A stretch of 64,000 nucleotides of DNA from Vicia villosa (lineage: Eukaryota > Streptophyta > Magnoliopsida > Fabales > Fabaceae). This document shows, in pieces, positions 22,766-32,679 of the stretch. The notes beneath the pieces were generated by a model. The model was not told where the DNA came from and made no database searches. It was given only the letters and a program-made list of their open reading frames with translations. Position 1 is the first letter of the stretch; every line of letters begins with the position of its first letter. A program made the translations under genes and the position numbers. Where the stretch lies: positions 45,462,535-45,526,534 of the forward strand of contig NC_081182.1 of NCBI RefSeq assembly GCF_029867415.1. Direction: 5' to 3'.

Positions 22766-23450
22766 TTATTTTGAAAATTTGAATTTTATGAATGTCAACT
22801 GTATATGGTCTGTAATGTCAAATGGCATCTGTTATATGGCATGTAATGTCATGCTTTGTAATGTAATTTCATGAAAAAAATGGCCTTGTATAATGTAATC
22901 CATAGTTCTAATTGTAATCCAAAATTGGCCCAAAGTTTCAATTCTAACAAATGTATATGGTAAAAATGGCCCTGTATATTGTAATGCCATATTTCTCAAC
23001 AAAAATTGCATTGGCAACATAGTCTTCTAGTGAATTTTACAATGGATTTGGTTGGAAAGTCCTGGCTGTAATTTCTTCAACTGTTTAAATACTTATTGGG
23101 ATTTTATCATGGATTGAGGTTTGCTAGTAAGAAACTCAAGAAATCCATGGTTGAGAGATAAACTCCCTGTACCATACAAAAGTGTATATTTTGTTGCTAT
23201 GGTAAGTTAATATTTGGATACAAATATGCGTGCTCTTCGTTCTTCTCTTTTTATTATCTGCATGACAATATGAATCATGGTTCTTATGATGGCATTTTAG
23301 GTCGTGATATTGAAGTTTGCATGGCTGTAATCTATTTTAGGAATTAAGGATGCTCCTTTACTTCATAAAATAGCTTTGACTGCTATTGTAACTTATTTGG
23401 AGATCCTTCGTCGTGGCATTTGGAATTTTTAAGATACCTTATTGAATTTA

Positions 23451-23692
23451 GGGTTAAATACATTTTTGCCCCCTGCCATTTGACCTCTTTCCGGTTTACC
23501 CCCCTGTAAATTTTTTTTTTGCAAATGCCCCCTTGCCATTACAAGATTCTATCAATTTGGACCTTCACCAGATCTGGCACATGCCAAGTGCCTATCTGTC
23601 CAGCTGAGTGGCATTTTTTTTTATTTTTCATTTATTTTTAATGCCACATAGATTTAATGACATGCCACATATGCATCTGAGAATTATAAGTT
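23451..23692 (+). repeat. Left terminal inverted repeat of MULE C
   Basis: Matches the complement of 26743-26983 almost base for base. Confidence 0.9.
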
Positions 23693-23853
23693 TTACCCTA
23701 AAGTTCTTCATTTTGGTCCTTCCAATTTGACCTAGACGATAAATCACCATTGGAGTTGCTCAAGCTTGCTAAGTGGTTCGTTCATGCAAAACTGAAGTAT
23801 TTCGTACCCAGTAGGAGATAGCAACTGAAGCGACGGTCATCCCTAGTCTCGAA

Positions 23854-26246
23854 ATGGATCCGCATCCGAAGGTATGTGGTTTTTTTCCCTTTATCCTTTC
23901 GTATTTTGTTCTTTAGGTTTAGGGATTTGCGTCTAATGTTAGCTCGTTACAGATTCTGGGTAATTTCAATGTTGTTATTCATCATGGTGGGGAGTTTGTT
24001 AAGGAGAATACTGTGTCTTACAAGGGTGGGGTTGAATCAAGTGTGTTGAATCAAGATATAGAACATTGGGGTATAGAAGAAGTGACTGAAATGGTAATCG
24101 AATGGGGATACAAGAGAGATGAATTTAGGGTTTGGTCCAAGCTTGAAGGTATTGATGAACACTTTGTTGAACTTAAGAGTGATGATGGAGCAATGGATGT
24201 TGCTATATTTGCTGTAGGTCACAACACTGAAGCACACATATTTGTGGAACATAACGTGAGAGACATATGAGTCCATGTTGTAGAGCCTAAGTGTGTTGAG
24301 ATGGGCCTGGGTAGGGATTCTAGTGATGCTGAAAGTGAAGATGAAGCAGCACATGTTAGGTTTGATGACTCAGAAGATGAGAGAACAACTGCAGTGGATG
24401 ATGGGTTTGACTGTGTTGAAGCAGAAAAGCCCAATATTTGCCCCAATCGAATTGAAGTTGGTGGGAAGTCTTATAGGTATAAGAGGTGTGCCTCAAAGAA
24501 GATGACACCAAAGAAAAAGCAGAAGATTAAAGCTGGAGCACCTGAATTATTAGCCAAGGAAATTAAGAAAAAGGAAACTGAAAAGATGGAAGAAGACATA
24601 TATGAAAGTGATTATTTGGGTAGCTCTGATCCAGATGCATCTGAAGATGAAAAAATGCCAAAGTATGAGAAGTTTATGAAGGAGCAACTTGGGAAGGATT
24701 ATGAGTTTAAATTGGGAATGGAATTTAATTCATTGGTTGATTTCAAAGATGCCATAATTGAATGGTCAGTTCTGAATGGTAGGGAAATTACCTTTGTGAA
24801 GAATGAAAGGGATCGGGTAAGGGTAGAATGTAAGGGCAAATGTGGGTTTTTGGCTCTATGTTCCAAAGTGGGTTCCAGCAAGACATATCAAATTAAAACA
24901 TGGGTGGGGACCCACAGTTGTGCTAGGGTTTTAAACAATAGGTGTGTTAAGTCCAAGTGGGTAGCAAAGTCTGTTGTAAACAAGATGCAATCAAGTGAGA
25001 AAGTGAAGATATCTGATATCATTCAAGACATTAGGAAGACATATTCAATAGGGATTACACCAAGTAGGGCATGGAAGGCAAAGGAGATTACAAAAGAAAT
25101 TGTTGAGGGGGATGCTGTTAGACAATATGCAATGGTTTGGAGGTATGCTGCAGAAATAAAAAGAGCATGTGAAGGAAACACAGTGAAGATCAATGTAGAA
25201 AGACCCATTCCATCTATTCAGCCAAGATTTGGGGCTTTCTATTTCTGTTTGGATGGCTGTAAAAGGGGTTTCATTCAAGGCTGCAGACCATTTATTGGTG
25301 TGGATGGATGTCACCTGAAAACTAATTTTGGGGGTCAGCTGTTGATAGCAGTGGGTAGGGATCCAAATGACCAGTATTTTCCACTGGCATTTGGGGTTGT
25401 TGAGACTGAGACCAAAGAAAGCTGGAGGTGGTTTCTACAACTGTTGATGGAGGACATTGGTCCAGATAGAAGATATGTCTTCATCTCTGACCAACAAAAG
25501 GTATTTCTAAATCTAAATGTATACTTGTTTTAAAATGAATTTGTTAAAACTGTTTGTATATTTGATTTGTGAAATCTGAATATATGCAGGGTTTGGTAAG
25601 TGTTTTTGAGGAAATGTTTGAAAGGATTGAACACAGGTTATGTCTTATACATCTGTATGCAAATTTCAAGAAGAAATTTGGTGGAGGTACTTTGATTAGA
25701 GACCTAATGATGGGGGCAGCTAAGGCAACCTATTATCAGGCTTGGGAAGAGAAGATGGCTGAGCTAAAGAAAGTTGATCCAAAAGCTTATGAATGGCTGA
25801 TGAAGGTGCCTACAAAGACATGGTGTAAGCATGCCTTTAACATTTACCCTAAATGTGATGTGTTAATGAATAACATTTCTGAATCCTTTAATGCCACAAT
25901 ACTATGTGCTAGAGATAAGCCAATTTTAACTATGTGTGAATGGATTAGGAGCTATCTAATGAATAGGACTGCATCTACTATTACTAAGCTAGAAAAGTGG
26001 GCACATAGGATTATGCCTATTCCTAGGAAGAGACTAGATAAGGAGGTATTTATGAGTGGACAGTGGAATCCAAATTGGTGTATGAATGACCAATGGGAGG
26101 TGAAGCATGCCTACAATAGACAACATTTAACACATCTTGTATACAACAAACAACAACATCCAAGATGCTACCAAGGCCACCATCAACCTGAAGTTTTTTT
26201 TCCTTTCTTCATTCAGCAACTTCTTCAACTTTTCAACCTTCTTTGA
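23854..26246 (+). pseudogene. mudrA-like MULE transposase of MULE C (one stop, C-terminus lost)
   Basis: Exons 23854-23871, 23953-25500 and 25590-26246. It starts MDPHPK and is open except for one TGA at 24268-24270 (…VRDI*VHVVEP…). Next come an acidic linker, a MuDR DNA-binding domain (about 24680-24930: GMEFNSLVDFKDAI, CKGKCGFLALCSK, HSCARVLNN), and the MULE transposase domain from FYFCLDGCKRGF through FIGVDGCHLKTNFGGQ (first catalytic Asp), ETKESWRWF and FISDQQK|GL (second Asp). The last intron is placed directly after SDQQK. Exon 3 covers RLCLIHLYANFKKKF and MNNISESFN, but after WEVKHAYN the frame leaves the family: SWIM and CCHC zinc fingers are missing and the reading runs antisense into the GRF gene. 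An internal deletion probably joined the two genes here. Confidence 0.88.
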
Positions 26247-26679
26247 AGATGCATCTAGGCCAAATTCTTTGGAAAACTCCTTTCCAAACTCTTTCCCAAA
26301 CTGTAATCCAAAAGCTTTCATTTGATCAAGTGTGAATTCACTGTTTTTGATAACCAACTCTCCACCTCTGAAAACTTCTTTCTTCCCATCTCTCATGTTG
26401 TGTTCCACGACTTCATCATCCCAAAGAAACAAATCGCATGCTGCATCACTCTACAGAGCCAAATACACATTTCACATGGATCAGAATTGATACTATAGTC
26501 TATTTAGAACGAAGAAATAGAACAGAAATCACCTTTCCACGATTCTTACATCTCCAAAACTTCCTCCGAGGGTTTTCGTGTGTGTTTGAGACAAACATCT
26601 TCATTGATTCGTTGCATCCACATCTGGGTATTGATCCACCGATTGAATTGCCAACTGACGAGCTTCTTGTAGAGTCCAT
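26127..26679 (-). CDS. GRF-type zinc-finger protein with C-terminal membrane segment (MULE C accessory gene)
   Basis: Two exons: 26679-26533 (49 codons, MDSTRSSS start) and 26450-26127, joined GGAAAG|GTGATT ... TGTAG|AGTGAT; product about 156 aa and intact. Residues 18-60 fit a GRF zinc finger: RCGC (Cys 20, 22), NPRRKFWRC (Cys 44), ACDLFLWDDE (Cys 54). Then come an amphipathic FGKEFGKEFSKEFG repeat, a Lys/Glu coiled-coil-like stretch and a hydrophobic segment (LMVALVASWMLLFVV) at the C-terminus. GRF fingers bind single-stranded nucleic acid in other proteins. The gene lies tail-to-tail with the transposase (overlap 26127-26246) just inside the right TIR. The same layout occurs in MULE B, suggesting a MULE-encoded accessory protein comparable in position to mudrB of MuDR. 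That function is inference. Confidence 0.8.
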
Positions 26680-26742
26680 TTGCGTGCCCTAATTTTCACA
26701 GTTGGGTTGAAGAAGACGAAGTGTAAGGTTGAAGATGAAAGG

Positions 26743-26983
26743 AACTTATAATTCTCAGATGCATATGTGGCATGTCATTAAATCTATGTGGCATTAAAAA
26801 TAAATGAAAAATAAAAAAAATGCCACTCAGCTGGACAGATAGGCACTTGGCATGTGCCAGATCTGGTGAAGGTCCAAAATGATAGAATCTTGTAATGGCA
26901 AGGGGGCATTTGCAAAAAAATTTTTTACAGGGGGGTAAACCGGAAAGAGGTCAAATGGCAGGGGGCAAAAATGTATTTAACCC
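26743..26983 (-). repeat. Right terminal inverted repeat of MULE C
   Basis: Inverted partner of 23451-23692. Confidence 0.9.
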
Positions 26984-27390
26984 TTGAATTTATGAGCACT
27001 TGAGCAATGTTGGAATGTATAGATCATTCAACTCAATAATTCTTCCTTTAAACTATCCAATTGACATAATTGAAACAGTTTTTCTATCATAAAATGAGCT
27101 TTGATCTAGTTGACAAATTTACATGCATAATTTGACTGTCATGAAACAAATTGAACCAGTTGAACTATATGCACATTGAACCAGTTGAAAGTTTTATTGC
27201 AATGACAGGAATTTGGAACAATTCATAGCCAAAACCAGTGATAATGGTTGACATAAATTTGGAACAATATTTTTTTTCATTCATAATTTATGGTTACATG
27301 GTTTACAACAGGGTTTTTTCAAAAACCTAAGCAACTAAACAACAACACCACAACATGGTTGTTTCAAAACCTAAACCACAATTGTAATTC

Positions 27391-27864
27391 CTACTTCATT
27401 ACACTTGTTGTTGCAACTAGTCCCACTAACAACACAATGATCATCCCAATTGTAAACTTCAACTGCATTTTTACAAACTTCATCTTCATCGTCAATTGCT
27501 CCTCTTTCAGCTTGCACTTATTAACTTTATTCTTCTATATAATTAACCTTTCATTCAATTAAGAAATCAACTCTTTTGCTCTTGGAGTCATCTCTTCATC
27601 GTACCAAACAAAATGATTACACATCTTGTATCCATGAATCTACAAAGAACGGAGAAGAAAAATGACTTCCAAATCAAACATAAATAAATTTGAATGAGAT
27701 GAGTTACAAAGCTTTAATACCTTATACATTCCACACCCATAGAAATGACATCCTAGATTAGCATGGGTCCATGTTGTCATCAATGGTGCATTCAACCCAC
27801 ATCTACATTTGTCACTGATGAATGAAGATTTGCAGGGATTGCTTCCTTAAGAAAATCGGGACAT
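27391..27864 (-). pseudogene. GRF-type zinc-finger gene of MULE B (broken)
   Basis: Exon 1 27864-27721 begins MSRFS, then TAA, then GSNPCKSSFISDKCRCGLNAP and ANLGCHFYGCGMYK. Exon 2 starts at 27639 after TTTGTAG and reads IHGYKMCNHFVWYDEEMTPR, then meets TAA and TAG before a hydrophobic run (IGMIIVLLVGLVATT) and a stop at 27391. Cysteines CRC, YGC and MCNHFVW fit a GRF finger, and the late membrane segment matches the MULE C gene in order. Intron position is also equivalent, between FYGC and CNHF. It faces the MULE B transposase, as in MULE C. It is inactive because of stops in both exons. Confidence 0.75.
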
Positions 27865-28389
27865 GATTGTTTGAGAAAAATGGTTGGATTTGAGACGCTA
27901 ATGGTGGGATTTAAAAACATAGAATTTCCCAAACTGATTTGGTCATAAAATTTTAAAGGTGAAGAGTGTAGGTGGAGAGCACGAAAGTGAAGGGATGAGC
28001 TATAGAGAAACTAGGGCAAATGAATTTGTTTTTGAATTTTAAAATAAATTTTAATATTTAAGTTATTGATAAAATATTTCATAATTAATATAATTGTTAT
28101 TTTTAAGTTTTTAATTTCAATAAATGACGTGGCAGTAATTATTTTGTGACACATCAGCTTACTCAACTGCCTGATAAACCAAAATGAGGAGGGACCAAAA
28201 AACCCAGTCAAAGTTTAATAGGGGGACCAAAAAGTTGAGAAATTAAAAAGGGGAACTAAAAGTTCAAAAAATAACAAAATAGGGGGGCCAAAAGTACATT
28301 TAAGACTTAAATATATTTGTAACAAAGTGTTACTACATTTTAAGTATATATAAATTAAATTCTTGTATTTTAATATTAATTATCATCCA

Positions 28390-28983
28390 TGCCAAGGGGT
28401 TTCCTTGACAAAGGAAACGCCTTTATACCATCCATGAGGTGGTGGCGAATGAATGTCGCCTAAAGGGAGGTATCGCTTCTCCCCATGGAATTTCCTACCG
28501 TCCTATCATTAGAAACGTGGGATAAAGCACTTCTTGGGTAGAGGGAAGTTTAAGGTCATTATTGGCCCACACCTCCCTTGGAATATAGGCGTTCAACAGT
28601 CCTCCATTGACTGGGAAGGCATCGACCCTTTCTAAGGAAATCCTAGGCCCTATAGACCCCTATAAATACATCTCCTCTCAAGGGGAAAAACTGACTATAA
28701 GTCATACACACTCCATAACCTAAAGAGCATCATGCTCATCATAGTCTTAACACTTGGCTAACCTAGCCACTCGCCTGCAACCAAGTAGCGCCGACCACTA
28801 ACAGAGTCTTTCATCTCACACAAGTTGATCCCTTAAATAGCCATAAAACACCACTGTACAAGATTTCTCTCCGCCATGAGCAAGCCCTCACCATCAAAAC
28901 GTATTATACACCTCGTAAAGCCTCTGAGTCTCTTTGATTTTGTAGGGGGAGCACACACACACTTGTACTTTTTGAATAGTACA
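28390..28983 (+). repeat. 5' LTR of the Tat-like element
   Basis: Starts TGCCAAGGGG and ends TAGTACA. It contains a TATA-like TATAAATACATCTCC at about 28662 and the phrase CACTCCATAACCTAAAGAGCATC, shared with the 3' LTR. Confidence 0.7.
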
Positions 28984-29042
28984 ATAACTCCCAGTAAAAC
29001 TAACTTGGGTCACATCTCCACTATGAACCTTTAATCTCCCTT

Positions 29043-30296
29043 ATGAAGATGGCTATCAGGGTCCTACGCTATGAAGAAAACACCATCATCGAGGATATCT
29101 CCATAAAGGGCAACTTCAGAGACCCCGAAGAAGATACGCAAAATATGTGTTTGCGGAAAACATTATATCCTATGGCCTTCCTAAAAGCGACCCAGAGAAA
29201 ACGAGGGCTGACATCATTTTTCTCCAAGAAGGATGTCAATGGTGTTAACTCTCACGACGATGATCACTTGGTCATCACTATGCAGCACTACCACTGGGAC
29301 ATCACACGCCTCTTAATAGACTCAAGTAGCTCCGCTGATATTCTATTCTGGGATGTCTTCCAAAAACTACAAATTGATTCGGGCGATATAAAGAGGTTTA
29401 ATGGTTCTTTGATAGGATTATCAAGAAAATATGTATAGATAATAGGCCATGTGACGCTAAAAACCACATATGGTGAGGCAGCAAACGCCAAGGTCATTGA
29501 TGTCAACTACCTCATGGTAGACACCATGTCACCTTACAACATCGTCCTGAGGCTCCATGCCATCAACGCTCTAGAAACGACGTCTCCACCTAGTACTTAA
29601 TCTTGAAATATTGAGCAGCCTGGAGTAAGCTAAAGAAGAGCTCACCCTTATTGATGCCCATCCTTGTGAAGTTCTAAATACTTACTTTGAGGGTTGGAAC
29701 CCCATATTGGGCGTGGAGGTAAAACATTTCACGCCCATGGAAGAAGACATGAAGAAAGTCCAGATAGGTCCTCACGCCTATTAAGTTATAAAGATAGACA
29801 ATTTCTTGTATGTATGAGAAGAGGAACGGGTGCTAGTCGACCGACTTAGAAATATTACTGACTTGTTCGTCTGGACCCCTCCGACATGTCAGGTATAGAC
29901 ATAAAAATTGTAAGACATCACCTTGTCATCCATCCCTTTGCGAAACCAATAGTATAAAGGAAATGAAAGATAGGTGAGGAAAAGAGGGCAACTATTGATG
30001 AAGAGGTGGAAAACTATCCAATGCCAGATTCATCACTGAAACAAAATATCCCACATGGTTGGCCAACGTAGTCCTGGTACAAAAGAACAATAATAGATGG
30101 CACATGTATGTAGATTTCATAGATCTGGACATTGCATGCCTCAAGGATCCATATTCGTTACCAAACATCGACCTTCTAATCATCAGGTCATCAGGTTACC
30201 ACAAGTTAAGTTTTATGGACGCCTACTTAGGATACAATTATATTCATATGGATCCCATGGATGCATATAAAACCACTTTCTTGTCGAACCATGGCA
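29043..30296 (+). pseudogene. Protease and N-terminal RT of the Tat-like element (broken)
   Basis: 29185-29560 encodes a Tat-type aspartic protease segment: DDDHLVITMQ, then LLIDSSSSADILFWDVFQKL, where the catalytic D-T/S-G reads DSS. A later segment reads GHVTLKTTYGEA...VDTMSPYNIVL. A TAG follows SRKYV. RT follows at 30055-30296 (ANVVLVQKNNNRW, YVDFIDLDIACLKDPYSLPNID, LSFMDAYLGYNYIHMD, NHGNN), breaking off at the copia insertion. The gag frame upstream is not recognisable. Confidence 0.8.
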
Positions 30297-30301
30297 ACAA
30301 C

Positions 30302-32673
30302 TTAAATTTTGTTCTTGGGGAAAGATGCTGGACACGATATTTGAGACAATATGTACAACCAAGTTATGTCATTTTAACTTATACTAGATGATGAAACATA
30401 AAAGCAATAAAGAACACAATAATTACTAACCCAAATCAGTGCAAACCACACCTATATCTGGGGGGCATCCAACCCAAGAAAGTAAATTCACTATCAATAG
30501 TATTAGTACACTTAGTCTTACATGAACAAACCTTGTTCACAGCCTCTTCTTAATACTACCCAATGAATTTCTATTTAGGACTCCTCCTAAATATGTTAAC
30601 CCTTCTCACTTTCTCTCAATCACTAACCCTAGTGATTAACTTCAATAAACAACTTAAAGCATATAGATTTACAACTCAACTAAACTAAAACAAACTATAT
30701 GCTTTAAGATATAAATGAAAACGATGGTGTGGTGCACAAAATAACACAAACAAAGACTCAAAAGATAAATCCTAACTCAAGAAATCTTTAATACTTGCAC
30801 GCCTCAAACGTTAAGTTTTAATATCTTTAAGTAGCAATGCTGATTTTGGGCTTTTCCAACGTGCATTTGATCACATCCAAAATTGTAGGATATCTTGTTA
30901 ATATTTGTATTTCAAATATATTCCTAAAACATTTGATTTGATTAAAATTTAAATCTCCATTTAAATTGTTTTGATCATGTCCAATTTAATCAAAGAAAAT
31001 CTACATAAATGCATTGCTAAAAGGTAACATCAAATATGCAACAAATCTGATTGAAACATACCCAAGATCCCATATAGCATATCAGAACCAGTGTTCAATG
31101 TATGTACATATTTTGTCATATTGTCAAGTAGGATTTTAATAGTGCACCTCTTCTTCCAGATCTGAAATGGTTGAGCCAAGCTTATCTTTTTCAAGAAGTA
31201 GGTCACTTATGGCATTCTTTAATTCTCTTATCTAAAGCAATATTCCTTCCACAGAGTGGGAAATATTTTATAGGTTTCAGCTAGTTCTTCTTCTGAGACA
31301 TATTCATCATTAGACTCACTATAAGAGTCATATTTTGTAGTGAAAGCCATCACCTTGTTAGATGTTTCTTCTTCACTTTCATCATCAAAATCAGACTAAG
31401 TGATTGATAATCCATTTTTCTATTTCTTTAGAAAAGTAGGACATTCAGATTTATTGTGACCAAAACCTTCACATTCAAAGCATTATGTTCATTTTCCTCT
31501 GTTAGGTTGGTGATCATCTTTGCTCTTGTTAGGGATATGATGTCAGACATATTGTCCTAGACATTTACCCTCAAATTTCTGTCCAGCCTTCTCAAAGCTT
31601 TATTAAACTTCCTCCTAACAAGTGCTATAGCCTATGAAAAACTTTCTTCACCTTGATCTTCATCCCCTTCAGTGTTGGACACAAAAGCTATACTTTTATT
31701 CTTATTTTTAAGCCGGTCATTCAAAACCATCTCAAGGTTTATAAAGAACCAATGAGTTCATCAACTTTGATGGTGCTAAGGTCTTGGGCTTCTTCAACAG
31801 TTGTGGCCTTCATATCAAACTTCTTAGGAAGTGATCTTAGGATTTTTCTGGCCAACTTTTCTTCAGACATCTTATTTTCTAATGCAAAGGAAGTGTTTGC
31901 AATCTTACAAAGTATGATGTTGAAATCATAAATAGATTCTTCTTCATTCATTCTCAGATTATTAAACTTTGTAATAAGGAGTTACAACCTTGACAGTCTA
32001 GCCTTGGATGTGCCTCATGTGTAGTTTTGAAAATCTCCCAAGCATCTTTGGCTCTACTACATGTGTTGATCAATCTAAACAGGATTCCGTCAACACCATT
32101 GAAAATAACATTAAAAGCTTTGGAGTTTTCCAAGAGCTTCATTATCTTCAATATTAGTCCACTCAGCTTCTAGCTTTAAGGTTGATTTTGCATCTTGTGA
32201 AGTAATCACAATGTATTTCCAACCTTATACAAGTGCCTTCCATGTTTTGTTCTCCATGGATTTGAGAAAAGAAACCATATTGGATTTTCAATAATCATAG
32301 TGGGTTCCATCCAATGGTGGTTAATTGACTAATCCTTTATCTTTAACGTTGTCCATCTAAACAAAATTTATCTTCCCTGAAGCTCAAACAACAAACAGGA
32401 TGTCTGCTCTAATGATAAATGAAATTTTGTTCCATGGGATATATGTTGGACACAATGTCCGAGACAATGTGTATAACCAAGTTATGACAACTTAACTTAT
32501 ACAAGATGATAAAGTAAAAAAATAGATAAAGAACACAATAATTACTAATCTATTTCTGTGAAAATCACACCTACATACGAGAGCATCCATCCCCAAAAAA
32601 GTAATTCACTATTAATAGTATTAGTAAATTTAGTCTTACATGTTATTTTGCATAATACAACCAAGTTAAAAGG
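30302..32673 (-). mobile_element. Degenerate copia element, gag only, inserted in the Tat RT
   Basis: Related sequences at about 30305-30545 and 32420-32650 (AAATTTTGTTC, ACCAAGTTATG, ACACAATAATTACTAA, AGTATTAGTA) act as terminal direct repeats. A 6-bp AACAAC is found on both outer borders (30296-30301 and 32674-32679). The host RT reading resumes at 32680 where it stopped. On the - strand a primer-binding-like TATCATTAGAGC at about 32405-32420 precedes a gag relic; no pol is left. The exact LTR inner borders are uncertain, and the left LTR may extend further. Confidence 0.6.
31430..32356 (-). pseudogene. Copia gag (UBN2-type) relic with zinc knuckle
   Basis: From ATG 32356 (MDNVKDKG) the - strand shows, across frameshifts and stops, the copia gag pattern: a DGTHYDYWKSNM-like start, RAKDAWEIFKTTHE, IYDFNIILCKIAN, KLARKILRSLPKKFDMK, IEEAQ/VEEAQDLSTIKVDELIGSL and finally the knuckle CFECEGFGHNKSEC near 31435-31480. 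The knuckle residues CX2CX4HX4C are intact although the frame around them is broken. Confidence 0.75.
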
Positions 32674-32679
32674 AACAAC

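Larger units (their letters stand above)
23451..26983. mobile_element. MULE C, nested in MULE B (3,533 bp)
   Basis: Long, almost identical terminal inverted repeats (23451-23692 and 26743-26983, about 242 bp, differing mainly in A/T run lengths) start GGGTTAAATACATTTTTGCC. They are bounded by a perfect 9-bp target duplication TTGAATTTA (23442-23450 and 26984-26992). The element inserted between the two convergent genes of MULE B. It carries its own transposase (+) and GRF-zinc-finger gene (-), both much better preserved than those of MULE B. Confidence 0.92.
19687..28306. mobile_element. MULE B, degenerate, containing a nested MULE (8,620 bp overall)
   Basis: Left end GACTCAAATGCATTTTTGG and complement of right end GTCTTAAATGTACTTTTGG begin imperfect inverted repeats of at least 100 bp (…TTTTTAGTCC/TTTTAGTTCC…). 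A perfect 9-bp direct repeat TTAAATATA flanks them (19678-19686 and 28307-28315), the Mutator duplication length. The element holds a broken mudrA-like transposase (+) and a convergent broken GRF-zinc-finger gene (-). Removing the nested MULE C and one TSD leaves about 5.1 kb. Confidence 0.8.
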
